Positions 14,394 through 23,378 are shown, counted from the stretch's first letter. The stretch: DNA of 27,495 nt from CAZABP01 sp964483245 (GCA_964483245.1 CAZABP010000057.1:1-27495); one strand, 5' to 3'. A program made the numbers and translations. The notes: generated by a model not told the origin, from the sequence alone.

Positions 14394-16111
14394 GGCAGGG
14401 CGCGCAGGTGCAGCTCCAGCGCAGCGATCAGGTACAGCGCGTGCCCGAGCCGCGCGCGGCCGCGGCGGTGCAGGTCGAGCATTCGTTGCAGGCCATCCGC
14501 GTCGAGGTGCGGGCGTTGCCGCGTGCGTGCGTCGCACAGCAGGTCCGGCAGGAACGAATCCTCGCGCAGCCAGCGATCGAGCGGGATCGCGAAGCCGCGC
14601 TTCCCTGCCCGGCGCACCGACGCCGGCAGCTCCGCGGCGAACGCGGCGCGCAGCGGCCGCTTGCCGAGCACCTGGCGCGGCCCGTCGGCGGCGCTGGCCG
14701 GCGCGCGCAACACCTCCGGGTCCAGGAACGGGCAGCGACCCTCCACGCCGGCCGCCATCGTCGCCACGTCGAGCTTCGGCAGCAGGTCGTGCCGCAAGTA
14801 GCAGGCGCGGTCGAGCACGCGCGCGCGGGCGAGCGCCGACCGCGCCCGCGCCGTCGGCGGCAGCCGCGCCGGCGGTAGGCGCACGGCGGCGCGCAGGAAC
14901 TCCGGTGGTGCGACCGCGAGCAGCTCCGCATACGGGTCCGCAGCACCGAGCGCGCGCAGGAAGCGCGCGCCGTTCGACGTCGCCAGCTGCGGCGCCGGCA
15001 CGAACCGCAACCCTCGCGCCGGCAACCAGGCCGCCGCACGGTGCCGGCGGTAGCCGAGCCAGAGATCATCCGCCCCCTCGCCCGACAGCAGCACGCGCAC
15101 GCCGTCCTGCGCCGCCGCGCGCGCGAGCGCGTGCACGGCCAACACCGAAGGATCGCCGAGCGGCATTCCGACGTGCCCGCTCAGCTCCGGCAGCAGCCGC
15201 AGGATCTCCGGTCCGGCATCGACCGGCCGCAACTCGAGGCCGGTGCGCGCGGCCACTTCGGCAGCACGCGCGCGTTCGTCCGGCGGCTCGCCGGCGGCCA
15301 GGAACTGATACGCCGGTGGTCGCAGTCCTTGTGCCGCGGCGGCGGCCGCGAGGCACGCCGAGTCGACGCCGCCGGACAGCGACAGCGCCGCCGGCACTTC
15401 GGTGTCGAGACAGCGCGCGACCGCGCGGGCAACACACTCACGGAGCGGCGCCGGCGGTGAGCTGCGCCAGCCCGACGCCACCACCGGCACCAGCGGCCCG
15501 CCACGGTGGCTGACGGCGACGCCACAGAGGTCCGACAGCAGCACGAGCTCCGGTGCCTGCGCCGCGAGCGGAAAACCGAAGCGCAGGAACCGCGCCTGCT
15601 CCGCCGGTGCGAGGCGCGGATCCACACCCAACTCGCGCAGCGCCGCCGGCGTCGACGCAAAGGCGACGACGCGCCCGCGCTCGATCACGATCCACAGCGG
15701 CTTCTCCCCGCACGGATCGCGCGCGAACCACAGCGTGTCTGCGTGCGGGTCGAGCACGGCGAGGGCATACGGACCGCAGGTCCCGGCCAGGGATTCCGCG
15801 CCATCCCGTTCGAGCCGCCGCAACACCAGCGCGGCGTCGTTCCCACTCGCCGGCGGCGGGCCGGGTCGGGCGCGTTCGGCGCGCGCCGACGTGACGGCGC
15901 CGTTGAACAGCACGATGCGCCCGGTGCGCGGGCAGACGACCGGTTGGTCCGCCGAGCGGTCGGTGATCGCGAGCCGCGCGACGCCGAGATGCCATTCCCC
16001 GGCGTCGAGGCTGCGCATCGAGTCCGGGCCGCGCCAGGCCAGCGCTGCGAGCGCGCGCGCGAAGCCGTCCGCTCCGCGCCAGCCGCGCCGCACGCCGAGG
16101 ATCCCGCACAT
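14372..16111 (-). CDS. AsnB-like glutamine-dependent amidotransferase (class II) with altered NGEIYN motif
   Basis: A 579-residue protein with an N-terminal Ntn glutaminase domain (about 2-210) and a C-terminal PP-loop ATP pyrophosphatase domain. Visible are Cys2 as nucleophile after Met removal, WRGPD (27-31), VARLAITD with the Gln-binding Arg46, SGNDAALV, SLSGGVDS (244-251) as ATP loop, GDPSVL and LLSGEGADDLWLGY. The usual NGEIYN reads NGAVTS (70-75), so the Glu that helps bind glutamine is Ala. Glutamine use may be altered, though the oxyanion Asn-Gly is kept. In glycan clusters such proteins often amidate uronic acids or unknown substrates instead of making asparagine. It is followed by a GT4 gene, which favours the glycan reading. 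Confidence 0.88.
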   Translation of the reverse strand: MCGILGVRRGWRGADGFARALAALAWRGPDSMRSLDAGEWHLGVARLAITDRSADQPVVCPRTGRIVLFNGAVTSARAERARPGPPPASGNDAALVLRRLERDGAESLAGTCGPYALAVLDPHADTLWFARDPCGEKPLWIVIERGRVVAFASTPAALRELGVDPRLAPAEQARFLRFGFPLAAQAPELVLLSDLCGVAVSHRGGPLVPVVASGWRSSPPAPLRECVARAVARCLDTEVPAALSLSGGVDSACLAAAAAAQGLRPPAYQFLAAGEPPDERARAAEVAARTGLELRPVDAGPEILRLLPELSGHVGMPLGDPSVLAVHALARAAAQDGVRVLLSGEGADDLWLGYRRHRAAAWLPARGLRFVPAPQLATSNGARFLRALGAADPYAELLAVAPPEFLRAAVRLPPARLPPTARARSALARARVLDRACYLRHDLLPKLDVATMAAGVEGRCPFLDPEVLRAPASAADGPRQVLGKRPLRAAFAAELPASVRRAGKRGFAIPLDRWLREDSFLPDLLCDARTRQRPHLDADGLQRMLDLHRRGRARLGHALYLIAALELHLRALPCASSGS

Positions 16112-16143
16112 GGGCAGGATCTTGCCGTGCCTGAGCTAGCGGA

Positions 16144-16629
16144 TCACTCCGGGATCTCGCCGAGCAGATACAGGTGCCAGCCGAGCAGCAGCAGATAGCC
16201 GACCAGCACGACGCCGAGCCCGATCCGCGACGCGCGGAAGCTCTTGGTCAGCGTCAGGAACACGAGGCAGACCCCGATCCCGAGCGACTTGACCAACAGG
16301 AACGGCCAGGTCCCCTGCGTCAGCACGAAGTCGATCAGCGGATTCAGCTCGACGCCGCCGTGCGACAAGAACAGCACCGTGAAATACGCATCGACGATGT
16401 TCAGCGCCGCGACGGCCGTCACGACGAGGAACAGGGACCACCCGTGTTGGTCGGCGAACCCGTAGGGATCGTCGGCCCGGCGGCGCGGCCCGAGGCGCCG
16501 GCCGCCGAACCAGACATGCCAGGAGAACGCAGGAGTCGGGCGCGACCGCCGGTCAGGGGATCGGCGGTCGTCCCAGCCGACCAGGGGGATCGGCGCGGCA
16601 CCGGAGGGGATCGTGGAAGGATCCGGCAC
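16144..16629 (-). CDS. DUF5658-family membrane protein
   Basis: A 161-residue protein with a Pro/Arg-rich cytoplasmic N-terminus (residues 1-60) and then three hydrophobic segments: LFLVVTAVAALNIVDAYFTV, FLLVKSLGIGVCLVFLTLT and IGLGVVLVGYLLLLGWHLYL. The loop HGGVELNPLIDFVL contains the E-x-NP motif that recurs in DUF5658. From memory such proteins have the N-D-x-x-x-T helix, E-NP loop and LxxKSLG helix seen here. Function is unknown. The start is GTG at 16627-16629, the only in-frame start that gives the whole segment; a weak GGGGTAGG lies upstream. It is 32 bp upstream of the AsnB-like gene and on the same strand. Confidence 0.78.
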   Translation of the reverse strand: MPDPSTIPSGAAPIPLVGWDDRRSPDRRSRPTPAFSWHVWFGGRRLGPRRRADDPYGFADQHGWSLFLVVTAVAALNIVDAYFTVLFLSHGGVELNPLIDFVLTQGTWPFLLVKSLGIGVCLVFLTLTKSFRASRIGLGVVLVGYLLLLGWHLYLLGEIPE

Positions 16630-16677
16630 GCAGCAAGCCTACCCCGGCCTCCGCGGCGCGGCCTCGCACCGAGCAAC

Positions 16678-17103
16678 TCAGCGCACCGTGTGCGACTGCA
16701 GCGGGGTCAGGCGGAGCTCGATCGGTTGCGGTCGCAACTCGAGACGGTAGCCGTCCGGCAGCGCGACGACGGGTGTGTCGGCCGGTGCGTGCACGATCCG
16801 TTCGATCGATGCCAGCAGCGCTTCGTCGGCAGCGGTGCCGGAGACCGGCACCCCATCGGCGAACACGACCAGGGATCGATCCGGTGCGCGTGCGATCGTG
16901 CGCGCCACGTCCCCACGCGACGTCACCTGCAGCGACCCGCGCGCGCGGTCGAACGCGAGGTCGACGCGTGGCGTAGTCGTGCTGTCTGCCGTGCGCCATG
17001 TGACGCTGCCGGCGAACTCCGCGCGCGCATGCAACGGCACGACGTCCGGCTGCCCGCAGGCCGCGAGCAGCAGCAACCATGACGCGGCGGCGGTGCGGAA
17101 CAC
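16678..17103 (-). CDS. Hypothetical lipoprotein
   Basis: A 141-residue protein starting at GTG (17101-17103), with signal VFRTAAASWLLLLAAC and a lipobox LAAC giving lipidation at Cys16. The mature part is mainly beta-strand-like: FAGSVTWRTADSTTTPRVDL, GSLQVTSRGDVARTIA, SLVVFADGVPV, and a C-terminal run YRLELRPQPIELRLTP. I recognise no family. A longer in-frame ORF continues upstream through the divergent RlmI gene, but the signal peptide sets the start. It is 46 bp from the divergent GTG start of the RlmI-type gene and 48 bp upstream of DUF5658. Confidence 0.68.
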   Translation of the reverse strand: MFRTAAASWLLLLAACGQPDVVPLHARAEFAGSVTWRTADSTTTPRVDLAFDRARGSLQVTSRGDVARTIARAPDRSLVVFADGVPVSGTAADEALLASIERIVHAPADTPVVALPDGYRLELRPQPIELRLTPLQSHTVR

Positions 17104-17149
17104 GCCCGCATCTTGCGCCTGCGCCCGTCCGCCGGTCAAACCGCGCGCC

Positions 17150-18337
17150 GTGCCGCTGCCCGAACTGCGTCTGAAGGTCCGCGTCCACGGCCGGCATCCG
17201 TGGTTCTTCCGCAAGATGATCCACAAGCCGGCCGAGCGGCTGGCGGCCGGCGCCGCCGTGCGCGTGTTCGATCGCGACGGCAAGCCGGTCGGCATCGGGT
17301 TCTACAACCCGCGCACCGAGCTGGCGCTGCGGATGCTGGCGCGCACCGCAGACAGCGGCACGGCTCTGGAGGCGGCGCTCGATCCGCAGTTCGATCCGCT
17401 GGCGGAACTGCTGCGCCGGCTCGATCTCGCGATCCGCCGCCGCGAAGAGCTGCTGCGGCTGCCGGATGTCACCAACGGCTATCGGCTCGTCCACGCCGAA
17501 GGGGACGGGATCAGCGGGTTGATCCTCGACCGGCTCGGCGATGCGGTCGTGGCGCAGGTGTTCGCCGAGGCGATCCTGGCGCGGATCGAGCCGATCGGCG
17601 AGGCGCTGCAGCGCCGCTATCCGACGGCACAGCTCGTGTTGACCGTCGATGACGAGGCGGCCCGGCGCGAAGGGATGGAACGGCCACCGCGGCTGCGTGC
17701 GCAGCCGACCGAAGTCCTCGAGCACGAGATCCGCTACGGCGTCGTGCCGGGGACCGGACACAAGACCGGGTTCTTCGCCGACCAGCGCGACAACCGGCTG
17801 CTGCTCGGCTCGCTCGCGCGCGGGCGCCGCGTGCTCGACCTGTGCTGCCACGCCGGCGGATTCGCGATGCATGCCGTGCGCGGGGGGGCACGTTCGGTGT
17901 TGGCAGCGGATCTGGACGAAGCCGCGGTCGCGCTGGCCGCCGAGAACGCCAAGCGCAACCGCCTGCGCTTCGAGCTGCGGCATGCCGACGCATTCGACCT
18001 GCTGCGCGAGGTCGCGCCGGGTGCGCACGACTGCATCGTGCTCGACCCGCCGAAGTGGGCCGCCGGCAAGGGTGAGGTCGCCGCCGCCAGCCGCCGCTAC
18101 TTCGACCTGAACCTGCTGGCACTGCAGAAGCTCGCGCCCGGCGGCCTGCTGCTGACCTGCTCCTGTTCCGGCGCACTGGCCGAGGAGCGGTTCCTCGCAC
18201 TGCTGGCGAAAGCCGCGGCCGAAGCAGGTCGCGACGCCCGCGTGCTGCACCTGCGCGGCGCCGGGCCGGACCATCCGGTCGCGCTGGAGTGCCCGGAGAC
18301 GCGCTATCTCAAGTGCGTGCTGCTGCAGGTCGACTAG
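17150..18337 (+). CDS. rlmI: 23S rRNA (cytosine-1962-C5)-methyltransferase RlmI-like
   Basis: A 395-residue SAM-dependent methyltransferase with an N-terminal PUA domain (VHGRHPWFFRKMIHKPAERL to FYNPRTELALRMLA) and a C-terminal Rossmann domain. The central HKTGFFADQRDNRLLLGSLA is very characteristic of the RlmI/YccW group. The SAM site is VLDLCCHAGGFAMHA (about 228-242), the catalytic block CIVLDPPKWA and the second Cys motif LLTCSCSGALAEE. In E. coli this enzyme makes m5C1962 in 23S rRNA; paralogues act on other positions, so the symbol is tentative. Start is GTG at 17150-17152, since in-frame codons upstream lie in the divergent lipoprotein and the first Met is inside the PUA core. The stop shares a CTAG with the convergent GNAT gene. 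Confidence 0.88.
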   Translation: MPLPELRLKVRVHGRHPWFFRKMIHKPAERLAAGAAVRVFDRDGKPVGIGFYNPRTELALRMLARTADSGTALEAALDPQFDPLAELLRRLDLAIRRREELLRLPDVTNGYRLVHAEGDGISGLILDRLGDAVVAQVFAEAILARIEPIGEALQRRYPTAQLVLTVDDEAARREGMERPPRLRAQPTEVLEHEIRYGVVPGTGHKTGFFADQRDNRLLLGSLARGRRVLDLCCHAGGFAMHAVRGGARSVLAADLDEAAVALAAENAKRNRLRFELRHADAFDLLREVAPGAHDCIVLDPPKWAAGKGEVAAASRRYFDLNLLALQKLAPGGLLLTCSCSGALAEERFLALLAKAAAEAGRDARVLHLRGAGPDHPVALECPETRYLKCVLLQVD

Positions 18338-18861
18338 GGCACGCCCGCCGGCGCCCGCGGCCAGCTCCGCGCCGTCGCCGCCCACAGCTCGCCGTCGATC
18401 GTCTCGCCGTCCTTGTGCACGGCATCGCGCAGCACGCCTTCGCGGAGGTAGCCGGCCTTTTGCAGCACGCGCGCCGACGCGCGGTTCCAGCCGAACACGA
18501 CCGCGTGGATCCGCGCGAGCTTCAGCGTCCCGAACCCGAACTCCGTCACGGCGCGGACCGCCGCCGACATGATCCCGCGCCCCCACCACTCCCGCCCGAG
18601 CCAGAACCCGATCTCGGCGTCGAAGCGGTGCACGTCGTCGCCTGGATGCAGCCCGATCGCGCCGACCGCGGCGTCGGCGACTGCGATCACCCAGGTCGCG
18701 GCGCGAAACCCTTCCGCCTGCTCCTGCAGCCAGTCCTCGGCATCCTCGAGCTCGTACGGATGCGGGAACCGGTCACGCAGGTTGCGCCACACCTCGCGGT
18801 CGTTGGCGTGCCGCGCCAGCTCCGCCGCGTCGCTGCGGCGCGGCGCACGCAGCTCGGCCAT
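18334..18861 (-). CDS. GNAT N-acetyltransferase (RimJ/RimL type)
   Basis: A 175-residue acetyltransferase. RimJ/RimL features seen are the N-terminal ELRAPRRSDAAELARHAND, the VWRNLRDRFPHPY segment, IGFWLGREWWGRGIMSAAVR carrying the acetyl-CoA pyrophosphate loop (R-x-x-W-G-R-G), and the late WNRASARVLQKAGYLREG. RimL-type enzymes acetylate protein N-termini or small amines; substrate not predictable. Start at ATG 18859-18861, 29 bp after the NtrC-like gene on the same strand, so it may be the end of the two-component operon. Its TAG stop overlaps the RlmI stop on the opposite strand. Confidence 0.9.
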   Translation of the reverse strand: MAELRAPRRSDAAELARHANDREVWRNLRDRFPHPYELEDAEDWLQEQAEGFRAATWVIAVADAAVGAIGLHPGDDVHRFDAEIGFWLGREWWGRGIMSAAVRAVTEFGFGTLKLARIHAVVFGWNRASARVLQKAGYLREGVLRDAVHKDGETIDGELWAATARSWPRAPAGVP

Positions 18862-18890
18862 GCCGAGCGGCAGCCGAGGCAGGGCCGGAC

Positions 18891-20251
<1,361 letters not shown>

Positions 20252-20255
<4 letters not shown>

Positions 20256-21049
20256 GCGCCGGGCGGCTGGTGCGGGGCCTCGCCGGCCGCAAGCAGCTCG
20301 CGGACCGGCAGCCGGATCGTGAACTGCGTACCACGACCCGGCTCGGAGTCGAGTTCGATCTTGCCGCCGTGCCCGTCGACGATCCGCTTGACCGTCGGCA
20401 GGCCGAGCCCGGTCCCCTGCTTCTTCGTGCTGAAGTAGGGCTCGAACGCGCGCGCGCGGATCTCCGGCGGCATCCCGGACCCGGTGTCGGCAATCCGCAG
20501 CACGACCTCCTGCCCCTCGCGGCGCAGCGACAGGATCACCTGGTCGCCCGGCTGGCAGGCCTCCTTGGCGTTGCGCAGCAGGTTGACGATCGCGGCGCGC
20601 ATCTGGTCCCGATCGACCAGCGGCATGCCGATGCCGCTGTCGGTGTAGTTGCGCAGCGTGATGCCGGCCTGCTCCAGCTCCGGCGCCGTGAACTCGGCGA
20701 TCCCGCGTACCAGCGCGACCAGATCGGTCGCGCGCAACGACAGATCCGCGGGCCGGGCGTAGTTGAGGAAGTCATCGAGGATCGTCTGCAGTCGCCGGAT
20801 CTCCTCTTCCAGGATCGAAAGCCGGCGGTGCATGCGCCGCTGGCGCGGGCTCTGGTCGGCGGCGACGTCTTCCTTGATCAGCGCGAGGTTCAGTCCGATC
20901 GTCGACAGCGGATTGCGGATCTCGTGCGCGAACCCGCCGAGCAGCGTTCGGAGCTCCGCGATCCGCTCGTCTCGACTGCGCTCTTGCGCTGGTTGTGGCG
21001 GCATGGAACGCTGTCCGGCTTCGGCTGCCACGACCAACGCCACGGGCAT
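20252..21049 (-). CDS. Soluble NtrB-like sensor histidine kinase
   Basis: A 265-residue kinase without transmembrane segments. The dimerisation/phosphoacceptor domain has H-box GGFAHEIRNPLSTI with His42. The ATPase domain shows the N box (LLRNAKEA), G1 ADTGSGMP, F box EPYFSTKKQG and G2 GTGLGLPTVKRI. No PAS or GAF domain precedes the H-box, since only about 30 residues lie ahead of it, so the signal probably comes from a partner protein or the short N-terminus. The start at ATG 21047-21049 is likely, with M16 (21004) an alternative. It overlaps the NtrC-like gene by 4 bp and is divergent from the Sua5 fusion gene (80 bp between). Confidence 0.94.
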
Positions 21050-21129
21050 GGCGGGCCGCGACCATAGGTAGCTCGGATCGGCAGGTCAAACCGGACGTCC
21101 TGCGCCGCGCAGATCGGGACGCAACCTGG

Positions 21130-22197
21130 ATGGAGCGCATCGAGATCGCAGGAGTCGACCCGCAGCAGGTCGCGCGTGCCGCGGCGGCGATCCGTGCCGG
21201 CGTGCCGGTCGTGCTGCCGACGGAGACGGTGTACGGCCTCGCGATCGATCCGGCGCAGCCGCAGGCGCTGGCGCAGGCGCGCGCGCTCAAGGAGCGGCCG
21301 CAGGAGCGGGTGTTCACGTTCCATCTGGCCGACGCGCACGACGCCGAGACGCTGGCGGTCCTGCCGGCGCGGCTGCAGAGGCTCGTGCAGCGGTTCTGGC
21401 CCGGTCCGTTGACGATCGTCGTGCCTGGGCGCGATGGCCACGACGTCGGCCTGCGCGTGCCGGCGCACGAGTTCACGCGCGCCGTGATCCGCGCGGTCGG
21501 GCATCCGCTGTTCCTGACCTCGGTCAACCGCAGCGGCGAACCGCCGCTGGACGACCCGGCGCGGATCGCGACCGAGTTCGGCGATCGCATCGCACTGCTG
21601 TGCGACGCGGGGCCGGCGCAGCTCGGGCAGGCCTCCACGGTGGTCCGGATGACCGGGCCGGAGGTCGAGATCCTGCGCGAAGGGATCCTGGACGCGGCGA
21701 CCGTCGAACGGCTGACGGCGCAGACGGTGCTGTTCGTCTGCACCGGCAACACGTGCCGCTCGCCCCTGGCCGAAGGGCTGGCGCGGATGCACGTGGCCGC
21801 CGCACTCGGGATCCCGCCGGAGCGGCTGGCGGCGCGCGGGCTGCGGATCGTCAGCGCCGGGGTCACGACCTACGACGGGATGCCGGCGAGCGAAGGCGCG
21901 GTTGCTGCGGGCGCCGAGCTCGGGCTCGATCTGGGTGGGCACCGTTCGCGATCGTTGGATTCGGTGACGGTGGCCGACGCGGTGCGGATCTACGCGCTCG
22001 CGGAGTCGCACGTGGAGCGGCTGCTCGCGGCGTTCCCGGAAGCGGCCGGCAGGGTCGAGCTGCTGGCGCCGGATGGGGTCGGGATCGCAGATCCATTCGG
22101 CGGTCCGCTGCCGGCGTATCGCGCGGCGCGGGATGAGATCGAGCGGGCGGTGCGGGCGCGGGTGCCGCAGTGGTTGAAGCTGATGGAGAGGGGATAG
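21130..22197 (+). CDS. TsaC/Sua5 threonylcarbamoyl-AMP synthase fused to a low-molecular-weight phosphatase (arginine-phosphatase-like)
   Basis: A 355-residue two-domain protein. Residues about 10-185 are a YrdC/Sua5 domain with LPTETVYGLA (29-38), the ALKERPQERVFTFHL stretch (typically KGRP), FWPGPLTIVVPG and TSVNRSGEPPLD. It should make threonylcarbamoyl-AMP for t6A37 of tRNA. Residues about 195-352 are a low-molecular-weight phosphatase with P-loop CTGNTCRS (Cys204, Thr208, Arg210), IVSAG, HRSRSLD and the Asp of DPFGG (Asp321). Thr after CTGN is the marker of B. subtilis YwlE-type protein arginine phosphatase; tyrosine phosphatases of the family usually have Ile or Leu. In Bacillus the two genes (ywlC, ywlE) lie in the same region; here they are joined in frame with no stop. 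Start by the TsaC N-terminus at ATG 21130. Confidence 0.9.
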   Translation: MERIEIAGVDPQQVARAAAAIRAGVPVVLPTETVYGLAIDPAQPQALAQARALKERPQERVFTFHLADAHDAETLAVLPARLQRLVQRFWPGPLTIVVPGRDGHDVGLRVPAHEFTRAVIRAVGHPLFLTSVNRSGEPPLDDPARIATEFGDRIALLCDAGPAQLGQASTVVRMTGPEVEILREGILDAATVERLTAQTVLFVCTGNTCRSPLAEGLARMHVAAALGIPPERLAARGLRIVSAGVTTYDGMPASEGAVAAGAELGLDLGGHRSRSLDSVTVADAVRIYALAESHVERLLAAFPEAAGRVELLAPDGVGIADPFGGPLPAYRAARDEIERAVRARVPQWLKLMERG

Positions 22198-22217
22198 GGT
22201 TCGGGTTCGGGTTCGGG
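22197..22217 (+). repeat. Predicted G-quadruplex motif (GGGTTC)3GGG at the Sua5-fusion stop codon
   Basis: Four GGG runs separated by three identical TTC loops. The first G of the run is the last base of the TAG stop codon at 22195-22197, so the motif would lie in the 3' end of the mRNA. Loops of 3 nt with GGG runs meet the usual G4 search rule. Folding is inferred, not shown. Confidence 0.72.
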
Positions 22218-22224
22218 AGAGAGC

Positions 22225-22248
22225 GGGAACGGGAACGGGAACGGGAAC
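22225..22248 (+). repeat. Predicted G-quadruplex motif (GGGAAC)4
   Basis: Four tandem perfect hexamers, so four GGG runs with AAC loops, 7 nt after the preceding motif and on the same strand. A near copy (GGAATC) and a GGGGGAGGG stretch follow. Tandem structure suggests slippage-prone expansion. Confidence 0.72.
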
Positions 22249-22258
22249 GGAATCGGGG

Positions 22259-22294
22259 GAGGGTGAGGATTCAGGGGCGAACTCCCTCACCCTC
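22259..22294. terminator. Hairpin in the Sua5/lpxD convergent junction
   Basis: Perfect 10-bp inverted repeat GAGGGTGAGG / CCTCACCCTC with a 16-nt loop, placed between two convergent genes. No U-tract on either side, so it would be a weak or assisted bidirectional terminator at most. Confidence 0.45.
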
Positions 22295-22323
22295 GTCGGC
22301 TACGCCGGCGCACTGCATCCGGA

Positions 22324-22344
22324 CCCGATCCCGATCCCCATCCC
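22324..22344 (-). repeat. Predicted G-quadruplex motif on the minus strand, downstream of lpxD
   Basis: The plus strand shows CCC-GAT-CCC-GAT-CCCC-AT-CCC, that is four G-runs with short loops on the minus strand, 27 bp beyond the lpxD stop in its transcription direction. It mirrors the plus-strand motifs downstream of the Sua5 fusion. Confidence 0.65.
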
Positions 22345-22345
22345 G

Positions 22346-22377
22346 CTCACTTGCTCACTCGCTCACTCGCTCACTCG
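22346..22377. repeat. Tandem octamer repeat CTCACTCG, four copies, overlapping the lpxD stop
   Basis: Copies at 22346-22353 (one mismatch, CTCACTTG), 22354-22361, 22362-22369 and 22370-22377. The TGA stop of lpxD (22371-22373) lies within the last copy. The lpxD C-terminus (ERDESE) runs into it. Confidence 0.8.
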
Positions 22378-23378
22378 CTCTCGTCGCGTTCCGCCTGTTG
22401 CGGCTGGGGCTTGTTCTGTCGCGCGAGCCAGCCGAGCGTGCGGAGCCAGCGGCGCTTGGGCATCAGGGGGTAGCCCATGTAGTCGCCGGCCTGGCGCACG
22501 TCGTTGATGAGGACGGAGTTGCCGCCGATGCGCGCGTCGGTGGCGACGCTGAGGTGGCCGGCAGAGACGACGTGGCCGGCGAGCTGAACGCGGTCGCCGA
22601 TCGTGGTGCTGCCGGCCAGGGCGGTCATCGCGGCGATGGCGACGTCTTCGCCGATCACGCAGTTGTGCGCGATGTGGACGAGGTTGTCGATCTTGGTGCC
22701 GCGGCCGATGCGGGTGTCGCCGATCGCGCCGCGGTCGAGCGTGCAGTTGGCGCCGACTTCGACGTCGTCGCCCAGTAGGAGGCGGCCGACCTGCGGGATC
22801 TTGACGTAGGTCGCACCGTCGCGCGCGTAGCCGAAGCCATCGGCGCCGAGCACGCTGTTGGCGTGGACCTGCACGCGGTGGCCGAGCTGCACGCGGTCGT
22901 ACAGGACGACGCCTGGGTGCAGGTAGCAGTCGTTGCCCAGCACGCAGTCGGGACCGATCGTGACGCGCGCCGACAGGATCGAGCCACGGCCGATCCGGGT
23001 GCGCGGCCCGACGACGGCGAACGGGCCGACTTCGACCGGGGCCTCGAGGACTGCGCTCGGATCGATCTGCGCCAGCGGATCGACGCGATGCGCACGCGCC
23101 GTCGGCTGTGGGTGGAACATCGCGGCGATGCGCGCGAAGTCGACGCCGACGTTGTGCGAGACGAGCTGTGGCTTGGCGACCGCGAGACGCTCGGCGACCA
23201 GCAGGGCACCGGCGCGGGACGCGAGCGCCTGCTCGCGGTAGGCACCGGAGCGCACGAACGAGAGCTGCTGCGGGCCCGCGCCGGCCAGATCGGCGACGCC
23301 GTGCACGACGAAGGCTCCATCGCCGACCAGCTCGGCTCCGAGCACGGTCGCGAGCTCGCCGAGCGTGCGCGGTTTCAC
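22371..23378 (-). CDS. lpxD: UDP-3-O-acylglucosamine N-acyltransferase LpxD
   Basis: A 335-residue trimeric acyltransferase of lipid A biosynthesis that adds the second 3-hydroxyacyl chain from acyl-ACP. The N-terminal uridine-binding domain (about 5-100) leads into a left-handed beta-helix of hexapeptide repeats (for example VEVGPFAVVGPRTRIGRGS). LGADGFGYARDG is the acyl-binding and ridge segment typical of LpxD, and the catalytic His is in HIAHNCVIG. The C-terminus (GYPLMPKRRWLRTLGWLARQ) is also typical. The start is GTG at 23376-23378, in GTGA overlap with the ptsN stop; the longer frame with an Arg-rich start lies inside ptsN. Its presence indicates an outer membrane with lipid A. The stop falls in an octamer repeat. 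Confidence 0.93.
   Translation of the reverse strand: MKPRTLGELATVLGAELVGDGAFVVHGVADLAGAGPQQLSFVRSGAYREQALASRAGALLVAERLAVAKPQLVSHNVGVDFARIAAMFHPQPTARAHRVDPLAQIDPSAVLEAPVEVGPFAVVGPRTRIGRGSILSARVTIGPDCVLGNDCYLHPGVVLYDRVQLGHRVQVHANSVLGADGFGYARDGATYVKIPQVGRLLLGDDVEVGANCTLDRGAIGDTRIGRGTKIDNLVHIAHNCVIGEDVAIAAMTALAGSTTIGDRVQLAGHVVSAGHLSVATDARIGGNSVLINDVRQAGDYMGYPLMPKRRWLRTLGWLARQNKPQPQQAERDESE

Noticed and set aside
22346..22377. Octamer repeat considered as a CRISPR array
   Set aside because: Units are 8 bp and contiguous without spacers.
22170..22778. Plus-strand open frame with GFGFGF and RERERE repeats
   Set aside because: The peptide repeats only reflect the GGGTTC and GGGAAC hexamers; the remainder is antisense to lpxD.
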